Source: Spirochaetaceae bacterium (GTDB taxonomy: Bacteria > Spirochaetota > Spirochaetia > WRBN01). Taken from it: a stretch of DNA of 14,279 bases. How positions within the stretch are numbered: position 1 is the first letter of the stretch; each line of letters begins with the position of its first letter. Of the stretch, positions 7,391 to 13,994 are shown piece after piece. A program made the translations under genes and the position numbers. Below the pieces are notes generated by a model, which had not been told where the DNA came from, did not search any database, and was given only the letters and a program-made list of their open reading frames with translations. Location of the stretch: assembly GCA_020024055.1 (NCBI GenBank), contig JAHHUI010000028.1, forward strand, positions 1 to 14,279. Direction: 5' to 3'.

Positions 7391-8490
7391 AGCCCCTCCT
7401 TAGGCACAATCATGCCCTCGATCACAATATCCCGCTCTACTCTTTCCACAGAAATATCATCTAGTTGAAAAGCATCTTCAATCTGAGCAACCCCTTCGCC
7501 TTGCAATAATGAAGGCGCCTGCTTTCCTCCTAATAAAAAAGGAGCTATATAGATTCGTGCTTTATCAACAATCTGTGCCGACAAGGCTGAATAAAAAAGC
7601 GAGCTTCCCCCTTCAAGCAAAATACTCTCTATATTTTTCTCTGCCAAGCGCCTGCACATATCCTTCAGGCACACATGCCCTTGAACATGAGCACAAACAA
7701 GAATATGCACACCATATTCTTCATATTTATGATGATGTTCTTTATCTTGATTCACCGTGGCAATGATGGTCTGTATATCTTTCGCCGTCTGCACAACAGC
7801 GGCAGACAATGGTGTTTTAAGAGTGCTGTCAACAATAATACGTATGGGATTTCTCCCGCCAGGCAAACGGCATGTCAAGAGAGGATCATCTTTTAACACT
7901 GTATTAATCCCCACCATAATGGCCGTGTATTCATTTCTGAGTCGATGCACATCTTGGCGTGAAGCAGAACATGAAATCCAACGTGATTGTCCGCTTGCTG
8001 TGGCAATTTTTCCGTCTAAAGACATCGCGGCCTTCATACAGATAAAAGGCATGCCCTGCTGTATCCATTTAAAAAAGGCCTCATTGAGTTTCTGTGCTTC
8101 GTCTTGCAAAACCCCCACAATCACCATGATGCCCGCATCACGCATCATGGCAATGCCCCGGCCAGAGACCAGGGGATTGGGATCAACACAGGCGACAACA
8201 ACTTTGGGGATTTTTAATTTAATGATTTTTGCTGCACAGGAAGGGGTTTTCCCCTGATGAGAACAGGGCTCTAAACTGACATATAAAGTAGTATCTGAAT
8301 AATCAAAATCCTTGGGCAAAGAATGAAATAAATCGATTTCCGCATGCACGCCGCCATATTGTTTATGGAAACCCTCGGCCAGAATAGAACCCTTGGATAC
8401 AAGAACAGCACCCACTTTGGGGTTCGGCGCAGGATTGGCACAGGCCGCAAGCGCAAGGGCTCTTTTCATATAAGAAAAGTGCTGCTTCAT
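7375..8490 (-). CDS. ribD: Bifunctional deaminase/reductase RibD
   Basis: RibD deaminates the pyrimidine made by GTP cyclohydrolase II and then reduces its ribosyl side chain with NADPH. Residues 1 to ~145 are the zinc deaminase: HAE at 49-51, then PCSHQGKTPSC with the zinc cysteines 76 and 85. From ~148 comes the reductase: KAAMSLDGKIATASGQSRWI, the MVGINTVLKDDPLLTCRLPG segment, a VDSTLKTPL stretch and ILLEGGSSLFYSA. I chose ATG 8490 (371 residues). An in-frame GTG two codons upstream lies inside the Shine-Dalgarno AGGAGT and is therefore unlikely as a start. That Shine-Dalgarno is itself half of a hairpin and sits downstream of an FMN riboswitch, so translation of this first gene is likely the controlled step. 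It ends in TGA and overlaps ribE. Confidence 0.96.
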   Translation of the reverse strand: MKQHFSYMKRALALAACANPAPNPKVGAVLVSKGSILAEGFHKQYGGVHAEIDLFHSLPKDFDYSDTTLYVSLEPCSHQGKTPSCAAKIIKLKIPKVVVACVDPNPLVSGRGIAMMRDAGIMVIVGVLQDEAQKLNEAFFKWIQQGMPFICMKAAMSLDGKIATASGQSRWISCSASRQDVHRLRNEYTAIMVGINTVLKDDPLLTCRLPGGRNPIRIIVDSTLKTPLSAAVVQTAKDIQTIIATVNQDKEHHHKYEEYGVHILVCAHVQGHVCLKDMCRRLAEKNIESILLEGGSSLFYSALSAQIVDKARIYIAPFLLGGKQAPSLLQGEGVAQIEDAFQLDDISVERVERDIVIEGMIVPKEGLCLQG

Positions 8491-8497
8491 GTTCACT

Positions 8498-8513
8498 CCT
8501 GAATATAATCAGG
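8498..8513 (-). promoter_or_regulatory. Hairpin masking the ribD ribosome binding site
   Basis: On the minus strand CCTGA (8509-8513) pairs perfectly with TCAGG (8498-8502) across a 6-base loop, and the second arm contains the AGG of the ribD Shine-Dalgarno AGGAGT. No T-tract terminator is seen between the riboswitch and ribD, so translational control by this or a longer pairing fits better than transcription termination. The stem is short; how it switches with FMN is inferred. Confidence 0.5.
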
Positions 8514-8564
8514 GCATAACAAGGCCAGAGCATACCTAAAGCGACATAGATTTATGTTTAGTAT

Positions 8565-8687
8565 GATCTTCTCCCATCCAGACTTTCACTGTCGGCTTTG
8601 GAATTGCACCAAATCAGTCTTTGCCTCAAAGACAAAGAGTTGCGGGCTTTCACCGCCGGTAGAGACTTGCACTCTGCCCCGAAGATT
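8565..8687 (-). promoter_or_regulatory. FMN riboswitch (RFN element)
   Basis: The minus strand reads ATCTTCGGGGCAG at the 5' side, then CTACCGGCGGT, AAAGCCCGC, GATTTGGTG, ATTCCAAAGCCGACAGT and finally AGTCTGGATGGGAGAAGAT. These are the conserved blocks of the FMN aptamer in the right order, closed by the ATCTTC (8681-8686) / GAAGAT (8566-8571) P1 stem. It lies between the promoter and ribD. In this family, FMN binding turns the riboflavin operon off. Confidence 0.97.
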
Positions 8688-8694
8688 TTTTTCC

Positions 8695-8723
8695 AACATA
8701 TAAAATAAGACTATTATTGTCAA
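8695..8723 (-). promoter_or_regulatory. Promoter of the rib operon
   Basis: On the minus strand a perfect TTGACA (8718-8723) is followed after exactly 17 bases by TATGTT (8695-8700). A start about 7 bases further on would place the first transcribed base right at the riboswitch. The promoter separates the rib operon from the upstream tRNA gene. Confidence 0.75.
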
Positions 8724-8746
8724 GATAATTTGATAAGACCCAAAGA

Positions 8747-8818
8747 AGCCAAAACTGGGAATTGAACCCAGGACCTACGCATTACGAGTGCGTTGCTCTA
8801 CCCCTGAGCTATTTTGGC
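8747..8818 (-). tRNA. tRNA-Thr (anticodon CGT)
   Basis: The minus strand folds as a complete cloverleaf: acceptor GCCAAAA/TTTTGGC, D arm AGCTCAGGGGTAGAGC, anticodon stem ACGCA/TGCGT around loop CTCGTAA (anticodon CGT, reading ACG), and T arm CTGGG-TTCAATT-CCCAG. The discriminator base is T. The 3' CCA is not encoded. It decodes one threonine codon. Confidence 0.93.
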
Positions 8819-8838
8819 ATATTATATTTCCAGAGAGT

Positions 8839-8867
8839 ATTGTTGTGAAAATCAGCAGAAAAGTCAA
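8839..8867 (-). promoter_or_regulatory. Promoter of the tRNA-Thr gene
   Basis: TTGACT (8862-8867, minus strand) and AACAAT (8839-8844) are separated by 17 bases. The -10 box ends about 20 bases before the mature tRNA 5' end, as expected for a short leader. The -10 box matches the consensus at four of six positions. Confidence 0.55.
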
Positions 8868-8888
8868 GTTGGGGATTTTTTAAAGCTG

Positions 8889-8918
8889 GCCATAGGCTGA
8901 CATTTATCTGCTTATGGC
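8889..8918. terminator. Hairpin between the membrane-gene pair and the tRNA
   Basis: GCCATAGGC (8889-8897) pairs with GCTTATGGC (8910-8918), one G-T pair, around a 12-base loop. It overlaps the end of the minus-strand membrane gene, including its TAA. No T-tract follows directly on the minus strand, so it may be a weak terminator or only an mRNA 3' hairpin. Confidence 0.35.
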
Positions 8919-9266
8919 TTCACTTTCATCCTCATCATTCTTCTTTTGAACATATCTGTCTTGCGGGTCAAATCTTTTCTCTAAAAGATTCTTCCTGCTA
9001 TAGATCAAGTTTATATCCTATATCTCTTCATTGTCTTGGCTTGAAGACCGGAATACATTGCGATAAAATTCTATGCGCCTTTTTATATAGTCTTTTGCTT
9101 CCTTATCAGTGTAAATCAGCACAACACCCATCACGCCCAGCATCGCCGCAAAAGCATAAATAACAATAACCAGGCTTAATATTTTCTTCTGGGGATATAT
9201 CAGCTTCAGGCACATCAGGTCTATCAAAATTAAAAACACACAAATAGCGATATGATTTCCCATCAT
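8904..9266 (-). pseudogene. Small two-span membrane protein, interrupted by in-frame TAG
   Basis: ATG 9266 opens 82 codons: two hydrophobic segments (HIAICVFLILIDLMCLKLIY and ILSLVIVIYAFAAMLGVMGV), then a charged tail (YTDKEAKDYIKRRIEFYRNV) ending NEEI and TAG at 9018-9020. The same frame continues for another 37 codons of clearly protein-like, charged sequence (YSRKNLLEKRFDPQDRYVQK, then KNDEDESEAISR) to TAA at 8904. The full product would be ~120 residues, with both termini probably cytoplasmic. The truncated 82-residue form could still insert in the membrane, so it may be partly functional. The ATG overlaps the TGA of the preceding minus-strand remnant (ATGA), with a weak GAGGGTGA Shine-Dalgarno, implying coupled translation of the pair. 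I do not recognise the family. The TAG could be a CAG-to-TAG mutation. Confidence 0.5.
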
Positions 9267-9799
9267 TCACCCTCATTTAATTCATAGTCATAGGGATTAT
9301 AATGCCTGAGAAATCTCTCTTTTCTCTCTTTGGCACCGGGGACATTATTTTTAACATCTTCATCCAAGAATGCTTCTTCCTGTAAATAAATACTTCCGCC
9401 ACGGGTGCTATTAAGAATCTACACACTGCATGTGGCTCCGCAATCATAATGATTGTATGCCCAGCCATGATATTTACTCAAAATCTCATCTGTCAGATTT
9501 CTATATTCTTCGCTATTTTTGTCATATTGTTTGCGTTTTTCTTTCAGCTCTTCTATCTGCGGGCGATACAGATTTTCATATTCTCGATTTCTTACTTCTT
9601 CTTTGCATAGGAATTCTTTCTGTGAAAACAGACAAAATAGCAAAGCCTAGAATAAACACAGATGGCACAGCATATGCAGCAATGCGCAGCTTTTTATTCC
9701 AGGTGAAAACTTTACTGAGCAAAAAAGGACTAAGAAAATAAAAGTGATGAGAATTAAAAGTATATTTTCCAGGCTAGCATAATAGAAATGCCTTGTCAA
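9263..9799 (-). pseudogene. Membrane-anchored coiled-coil protein remnant with in-frame TAGs
   Basis: One minus-strand frame starts around 9799 with a membrane span (ENILLILITFIFLVLFCSVK) and has TAG at 9647. A better second span lies in another frame (KKLRIAAYAVPSVFILGFAI, then LSVFTERIPM). The first frame then resumes with a charged, probably coiled-coil segment (REYENLYRPQIEELKEKRKQ), then ILSKYHGWAYNHYDCGATCS and TAG at 9419-9421. Still in that frame, coding continues (STRGGSIYLQEEAFLDEDVK, then FLRHYNPYDYELNEGE) to TGA at 9263, which overlaps the ATG of the next gene. The original was thus probably ~170-180 residues with two spans followed by a hydrophilic domain. Damage comprises at least one in-frame TAG plus two compensating frameshifts, or alternatively two TAGs without shifts. 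The family is unrecognised. The start is uncertain: a TTG at 9799 after AGGA is one option. Confidence 0.45.
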
Positions 9800-9857
9800 A
9801 TTATTCCTGTTTCAGGCCGATGTGCGCATTTCGGGCCAAATTATCCAATCTTTCTTG

Positions 9858-9886
9858 TTGTCTTTTTTCATGCATCATCCTATAAT
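9858..9886 (+). promoter_or_regulatory. Promoter of the aldolase gene
   Basis: TTGTCT (9858-9863), a 17-base spacer and a perfect TATAAT (9881-9886) lie 35 bases ahead of the aldolase start. No other promoter-like sequence as good is seen between here and the gene. Confidence 0.75.
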
Positions 9887-9926
9887 GTAAAAGTATAAGA
9901 AAGCTATAGAAAAGGGAGCGATGGCG

Positions 9927-10925
9927 ATGACAAGCTATAAAGACTTGGGCCTGGTGAATACCAAAGAGCTATTCCAAAAGGCCATTACCGGAAAATACGC
10001 GATTCCTGCGTATAATTTTAACAATATGGAACAGCTGCAGGCTATTATCCAAGCCTGTGTAGAGACAAAAAGCCCTGTAATTTTACAGGTATCTTCTGGC
10101 GCCAGGAAATATGCCAATGCCACCATGCTGCGTCATATGGCCCGCGGGGCAACAGAATATGCCAAAGAATTAGGCTATAATATTCCTGTGGTGCTGCATT
10201 TAGACCACGGCGACAGTTTTGAGCTTTGCAAAGACTGTATTGAAAATGGATTTTCCAGTGTGATGATTGACGGCAGCCATCTGCCCTATGATGAAAATGT
10301 AGCTCTGACAAAAAAAGTGTGTGACTTTGCCCACAGCCAAAAGGACTATGTCACTGTGGAAGGCGAGCTTGGGGTCTTGGCGGGGATTGAAGACGATGTG
10401 GTGGCCGAGCATCACACCTATACCGAACCCGATCAGGTTGAAGATTTTGTGAAGAAAACAGGCGTAGACAGTTTGGCTATTTCCATTGGAACCAGCCATG
10501 GTGCCGTGAAATTCAAGCCCGAGCAATGCACACGCAATGCCGATGGCATTTTGATTCCGCCAGAGCTGCGCTTTGATATTTTGGCCGAGATTGAAAAGAG
10601 AATCCCCGGATTCCCGATTGTTCTGCATGGGTCTTCCAGCGTGCCTATTGAATATGTGCGCCTGATTGACAAATTTGGCGGCAAAGTGCCCGATGCAGTG
10701 GGTATCCCCGAAGAGCAGCTGCGTAAGGCCGCCAGCAGCGCTGTGTGCAAAATCAATATTGACAGCGACGGCCGCCTGGCTATGACAGCAATGATCCGCA
10801 AGGTCTTCGCCGAACAGCCGAGCGAATTCGACCCTCGCAAGTATCTGGGCCCTGCGCGCGACGAATTGAAGAAAATGTATATGCACAAGAATGAAAAAGT
10901 CTTGGGCAGCGCGGGCAAAGCCTAA
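9927..10925 (+). CDS. fba: Class II fructose-1,6-bisphosphate aldolase
   Basis: This zinc-dependent aldolase cleaves fructose 1,6-bisphosphate to dihydroxyacetone phosphate and glyceraldehyde 3-phosphate in glycolysis, and works in reverse in gluconeogenesis. Two in-frame ATGs exist. The one at 9921 lies only 2 bases from the Shine-Dalgarno GGGAG (9914-9918), whereas the one at 9927 lies 8 bases away and is preferred (332 residues). Motifs, numbered from 9921: HLDHGD at 93-98 (catalytic Asp95, zinc His96), TVEGELGVLAG near 145, SIGTSHGAVKF with zinc His193, VLHGSSSVP with His236, and the phosphate loop INIDSDGRLAMTA. The C-terminus EFDPRKYLGPARDELKKMYM is typical of the longer enzymes I associate with Bacteroidetes and spirochaetes. 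The gene is monocistronic, with its own promoter and terminator. It is intact and ends in TAA. Confidence 0.97.
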   Translation: MTSYKDLGLVNTKELFQKAITGKYAIPAYNFNNMEQLQAIIQACVETKSPVILQVSSGARKYANATMLRHMARGATEYAKELGYNIPVVLHLDHGDSFELCKDCIENGFSSVMIDGSHLPYDENVALTKKVCDFAHSQKDYVTVEGELGVLAGIEDDVVAEHHTYTEPDQVEDFVKKTGVDSLAISIGTSHGAVKFKPEQCTRNADGILIPPELRFDILAEIEKRIPGFPIVLHGSSSVPIEYVRLIDKFGGKVPDAVGIPEEQLRKAASSAVCKINIDSDGRLAMTAMIRKVFAEQPSEFDPRKYLGPARDELKKMYMHKNEKVLGSAGKA

Positions 10926-10954
10926 AAAATCTTGATTTTTTGTAAATTTTATAG

Positions 10955-10996
10955 CCCATAGCGTCGATTTTTCAGTCGACCTATGGGTTTTAATTT
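10955..10996 (+). terminator. Terminator after the aldolase gene
   Basis: CCCATAG-C-GTCGA (10955-10967) pairs with TCGAC-CTATGGG (10976-10987): 12 bp with one bulged C and a loop of about 8 bases, followed by TTTTAATTT. It lies 29 bases past the aldolase stop and ends about 20 bases before the next gene. Confidence 0.8.
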
Positions 10997-11015
10997 CTGT
11001 CGCTGAGGTTATTTT

Positions 11016-12485
11016 GTGTCTGAAAACCACATTAAAAAAGTACCATCCGCACATATCGAACGTACATTGTGGATCAGCCTGACGGCATTATTGCTGCTTA
11101 TCATCATTATCCTGCTCGTTTTTGCCTATCCAGACATCTTCCATCATAAATATTCTTATGTGGCACCCGGTGCCAAAGAAGATCGCCCCAGCAATTACAG
11201 CGCCCGCCTGGAACGCATTTATAATCTTATCCTTGAAAATTATGTCAAACCTGTAGACGCAGGAGATCTCTATCGCGCAGCCGTGAACGGTATGATCAAC
11301 TTTTTAGACGACCCCTATGCCGAGCTGATGGAAAAAATATCAGCCTTGGATGTCAGCGACACATTGACAGGCGAATTTGGCGGGGTGGGCCTGGTCATCA
11401 CCAAAAATAAACTTCCAGAAGACGGCAAAGAACCCACCGCAGAACATGCCCTGTATGTGGTCACGCCCATTGAAGGAACTCCTGCTTACCGTGCCGGAAT
11501 AAAAGCCGGCGATTATATTGACAAAATAGACTCTGTATCAACATTTGGCCTGACAACAGATGAATCGATGCAGAAATTGCGCGGAAAACCAGGTACATCA
11601 GTCACATTAACCGTGCGACGAGACAATACAGAATTCCAGACAAAAATTAAACGTGCCAAGATTGAAATTGAGACTGCTAAATACGACATAATTGGCCATA
11701 TTGGCTATTTGCGCATTATAGAATTTACCAGCCGGCTGCCTCTGCGCGTGCATGAAGCATTGCTTCATTTTAATGAACAGAAAATTGACGGACTGATCAT
11801 CGATCTGCGCAGCAATCCTGGTGGCTCATTAGAAGCAGCATTGGAAGTGGCTGATTTTTTCCTGAATAAAAATGAAGTGATTGTCTCTACATCTTCACAG
11901 TCTAAACAGGAAGAAATCGTATACAGCGCGAAAAGCAATGCTATTGTGAGCCCAAAATTGCCTATTGTTGTGCTCATAGACAAAGGCAGTGCATCGGCTT
12001 CCGAAATTCTGGCCGGGGCTTTGCAGGATCATAAGCGCGCTACGCTGATTGGACAAGACAGCTATGGCAAAGCCAAAGTACAGCAAATTTTTCCCCTGAA
12101 ACAAGACAACAGTGAATTGCTGAAGCTGACTGTGGCCAAATATTTAACACCCGAGGGAAAGGATATTGATAAAAACGGCATTCGTCCGGATATCGTGGTT
12201 GATATGGCCCGGTTGCAAGGTAAAGAGGCCCTGGCCAGCTGGAAAATACTTCATGAAAACAGACTCATAGAAAAATTCCTTTCCAAAAACCCCAATCCCA
12301 GCCCCGATGACATTGAACGATTTATGAAAGAGCAAAGAAAAAAAGGCGTGTACCTGAAACGTGAAGATTTCCTGTATTTAATTCGCATGGAACAAATTCA
12401 GCGCATAACACCGCAGCCTGTTTATGATTTAGAATTTGATGCAGGCCTGAGAAAAGCTATTGAAGTTTTAAATAAGAAAAAATGA
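11016..12485 (+). CDS. S41 family carboxyl-terminal processing peptidase (CtpA/Prc-like)
   Basis: 489 residues, starting with GTG at 11016 behind GAGG (11005-11008) at 7-base spacing. A single N-terminal membrane anchor (WISLTALLLLIIIILLVFAY, about 24-43) should leave the rest in the periplasm. A PDZ domain follows at about 118-210 (GEFGGVGLVITKN, then IEGTPAYRAGIKAGDYIDKI), then the S41 core with LIIDLRSNPGGSLEAALEVA. The Ser-Lys dyad is visible: Ser327 in GSASASEILAG and Lys352 in SYGKAKVQQ, 25 residues apart as in Prc. The residue after Lys is Ala where Gly is usual. The final ~75 residues (NPNPSPDDIERFMKEQ to FDAGLRKAIEVLNKKK) form a helical extension. Such enzymes trim or degrade envelope proteins from their C-termini; the substrate here is unknown. 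The stop overlaps the rsmE start (ATGA). Confidence 0.93.
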   Translation: MSENHIKKVPSAHIERTLWISLTALLLLIIIILLVFAYPDIFHHKYSYVAPGAKEDRPSNYSARLERIYNLILENYVKPVDAGDLYRAAVNGMINFLDDPYAELMEKISALDVSDTLTGEFGGVGLVITKNKLPEDGKEPTAEHALYVVTPIEGTPAYRAGIKAGDYIDKIDSVSTFGLTTDESMQKLRGKPGTSVTLTVRRDNTEFQTKIKRAKIEIETAKYDIIGHIGYLRIIEFTSRLPLRVHEALLHFNEQKIDGLIIDLRSNPGGSLEAALEVADFFLNKNEVIVSTSSQSKQEEIVYSAKSNAIVSPKLPIVVLIDKGSASASEILAGALQDHKRATLIGQDSYGKAKVQQIFPLKQDNSELLKLTVAKYLTPEGKDIDKNGIRPDIVVDMARLQGKEALASWKILHENRLIEKFLSKNPNPSPDDIERFMKEQRKKGVYLKREDFLYLIRMEQIQRITPQPVYDLEFDAGLRKAIEVLNKKK

Positions 12486-13246
12486 GACTATTTTTCCTTG
12501 AACAAGCGGCTGAACCGGGAAATTCAGTCGTTTTGAATAAAGATCAATCACATCGCTTGCTGCATGTATTGCGCATGCAAATAGGCAGCCAATTCGAGGC
12601 ACGCGATGCGCAGCGCAGCCTGTACACAGTTCAAATCTCAGAAATAAAAAATAAACTGGTCATCTTAAATATTCTAGAGAAAAAAGCCTATGTTTCGCCC
12701 TGGCCACAGATCATCCTGTGGCAGGCAGTGCCCAAACATCCGCGCTTTGCTCAGGCTGTGCAGCTGGCGGTGGAGGCAGGAGTCAGTCGCATCGTTCCCA
12801 TCATCAGTGAATATTCACAGGTTTCTAAAGAAAGCTGCCTGGATAAATTGCAGCGATGGAATCGTGTGGCAATAGAAGCAATAGATCAATCAGGAAATCG
12901 AGATTTTTATCAAATTGATCCGATAATAAATTTAGAGCAAGCTTTGTGTGAAGCACAGCCAGGTTTAGGTTTTTTCTGCCATCAAGATTCATTGCAACAA
13001 AATTCTTTGCGGCAGATATTGCATCAGGCAAACAGACAAGAACCTATCATTCTGGCTATTGGGCCCGAGGGTGGATTCTCCGAAAGAGAAGTTCAGGCTT
13101 TTGGGCAGGCTTCCTTTCGCAGTATTTGTTTCCATCAGACAATACTGCGCAGCGAAAACACGGGTTTCTTTTTTTTAGCCGCATTAAAAATGACTTTACA
13201 GGAGATTGAAGAATCTTATGGAGAAATCACCCGTCGGACGCATTAA
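12482..13246 (+). CDS. rsmE: 16S rRNA m3U1498 methyltransferase (RsmE family)
   Basis: 254 residues, the normal length for RsmE, an S-adenosylmethionine-dependent SPOUT-class enzyme that methylates N3 of U1498 in 16S rRNA. The N-terminal PUA-like part has RLFFLEQ and SHRLLHVLRMQIGSQF. The middle carries WQAVPKHPRFAQAVQLAVEA and GVSRIVPIISEYSQV. The C-terminal knot contains the diagnostic AIGPEGGFSEREV (GPEGGF at 194-199) and ILRSENTGFFFLAAL, where the family usually reads LR.ETA; Asn replaces Glu-Thr spacing there, a small deviation. The ATG at 12482 overlaps the ctpA TGA by ATGA, so it is translationally coupled to the peptidase gene. It ends in TAA at 13244, overlapping the next gene by 29 bases. 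Confidence 0.93.
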   Translation: MRLFFLEQAAEPGNSVVLNKDQSHRLLHVLRMQIGSQFEARDAQRSLYTVQISEIKNKLVILNILEKKAYVSPWPQIILWQAVPKHPRFAQAVQLAVEAGVSRIVPIISEYSQVSKESCLDKLQRWNRVAIEAIDQSGNRDFYQIDPIINLEQALCEAQPGLGFFCHQDSLQQNSLRQILHQANRQEPIILAIGPEGGFSEREVQAFGQASFRSICFHQTILRSENTGFFFLAALKMTLQEIEESYGEITRRTH

Positions 13247-13970
13247 TGTACTGGGTGTCCCCGTTGACTGTGTAAATCCCGAAAATTTAGAAATGATCCT
13301 TGAAACATTAGCGGATCAAGATAAAAATCAACGCATTATTTTTATTGATATGGACACAATTCTGCGTGCCAGGAAAAAGGCAGAATGGATGAGCTTCATC
13401 AGCGATGCAGCCTTGGTTTTGCCCCTGACAAAAACAGTGACAAATGCCATTCATTTTCTCTATGCAAAAGATGCTTATCCTTATATTCCTCTTGATCTCA
13501 TTCTACAATTAATGACAATCCTAGAGCGCAAACGTGCATCTGTATATCTTTTAGGCAGCCGTCCGCATATATTGCAGCAGGCTGACCTGAACCTTCGCGG
13601 CACATATCCGGGCCTGCGATTTGTGGGCCGCCATGCCGGCTATTTCAATAAAAAGAATCAAGACACTATCTTAGAAGCTATTCGCAAAACCTCACCTGTC
13701 TTGCTGATTACCAGCAGAGGCTTAAAAGGTAATGAAATGTGGATGTATCGCCACGAACAAAACCTGAATGCTAATATCGCTATCTACAGCCAAGACTGTT
13801 TTGATATATTTGCGAATAAAAAAAGCAGGCCTTCTACAGAACAAGTGACGAGCCACAATCCCTTCCTCACCTTTCTTGTGAAACCATGGACATTTTTCAA
13901 TCTTTTTCCTTATCTGTATTTCCAGATTTTACTGGTGATACAGCGTATTCGTATTCGTAAAAAAAGATAA
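13218..13970 (+). CDS. Divergent WecG/TagA/CpsF-family glycosyltransferase-like protein
   Basis: About 250 residues from ATG 13218, which overlaps the end of rsmE; AGGAG lies 13 bases upstream and a TTG at 13206 is a less likely start. The order matches family GT26: an N-terminal NVLGVPVDCVNPENLEMILE, a central VYLLGSRPHILQQADLNLRG, then YPGLRFVGRHAGYFNKKN and a C-terminal tail. GT26 enzymes transfer UDP-linked N-acetylmannosamine(uronate) or similar sugars onto lipid carriers for cell-surface polymers. Here several signature points are altered. The usual Asp-Gly-x-Gly of the acceptor/active site is replaced by LPLTKTVTNAI, and the usual PKQE is KGNE within ITSRGLKGNEMWMYR. Catalysis is therefore doubtful. 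The tail (WTFFNLFPYLYFQILLVIQR then RIRKKR) looks like a membrane-peripheral hydrophobic/basic segment. It is last in the run after ctpA and rsmE, and ends in TAA. Confidence 0.75.
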   Translation: MEKSPVGRINVLGVPVDCVNPENLEMILETLADQDKNQRIIFIDMDTILRARKKAEWMSFISDAALVLPLTKTVTNAIHFLYAKDAYPYIPLDLILQLMTILERKRASVYLLGSRPHILQQADLNLRGTYPGLRFVGRHAGYFNKKNQDTILEAIRKTSPVLLITSRGLKGNEMWMYRHEQNLNANIAIYSQDCFDIFANKKSRPSTEQVTSHNPFLTFLVKPWTFFNLFPYLYFQILLVIQRIRIRKKR

Positions 13971-13994
13971 ATTTCTACGTTTAACGAATACAGG
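13950..13994. repeat. Inverted repeat at convergent gene ends
   Basis: GTATTCGT near 13949-13956 is matched by ACGAATAC near 13984-13991, flanking an A/T-rich centre that holds both stop codons. It could act as a weak shared terminator for the two convergent genes. The arm spacing is long and a tandem ATTCGT copy makes the pairing ambiguous. Confidence 0.3.

Noticed and set aside
6801..8257. Several plus-strand open frames of 70-166 codons across ribE and ribD
   Set aside because: They are antisense to clearly conserved enzymes, low in protein-like features, and lack ribosome binding sites.
8747..8818. tRNA gene as an integration site for a mobile element
   Set aside because: I see no integrase, no direct repeat of the tRNA 3' end elsewhere in the window, and no terminal inverted repeats.
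10200..11054. A 284-codon minus-strand open frame antisense to the aldolase
   Set aside because: It is a shadow of the aldolase gene, whose conserved motifs run in full on the plus strand. The antisense frame has no recognisable domain or good start site.
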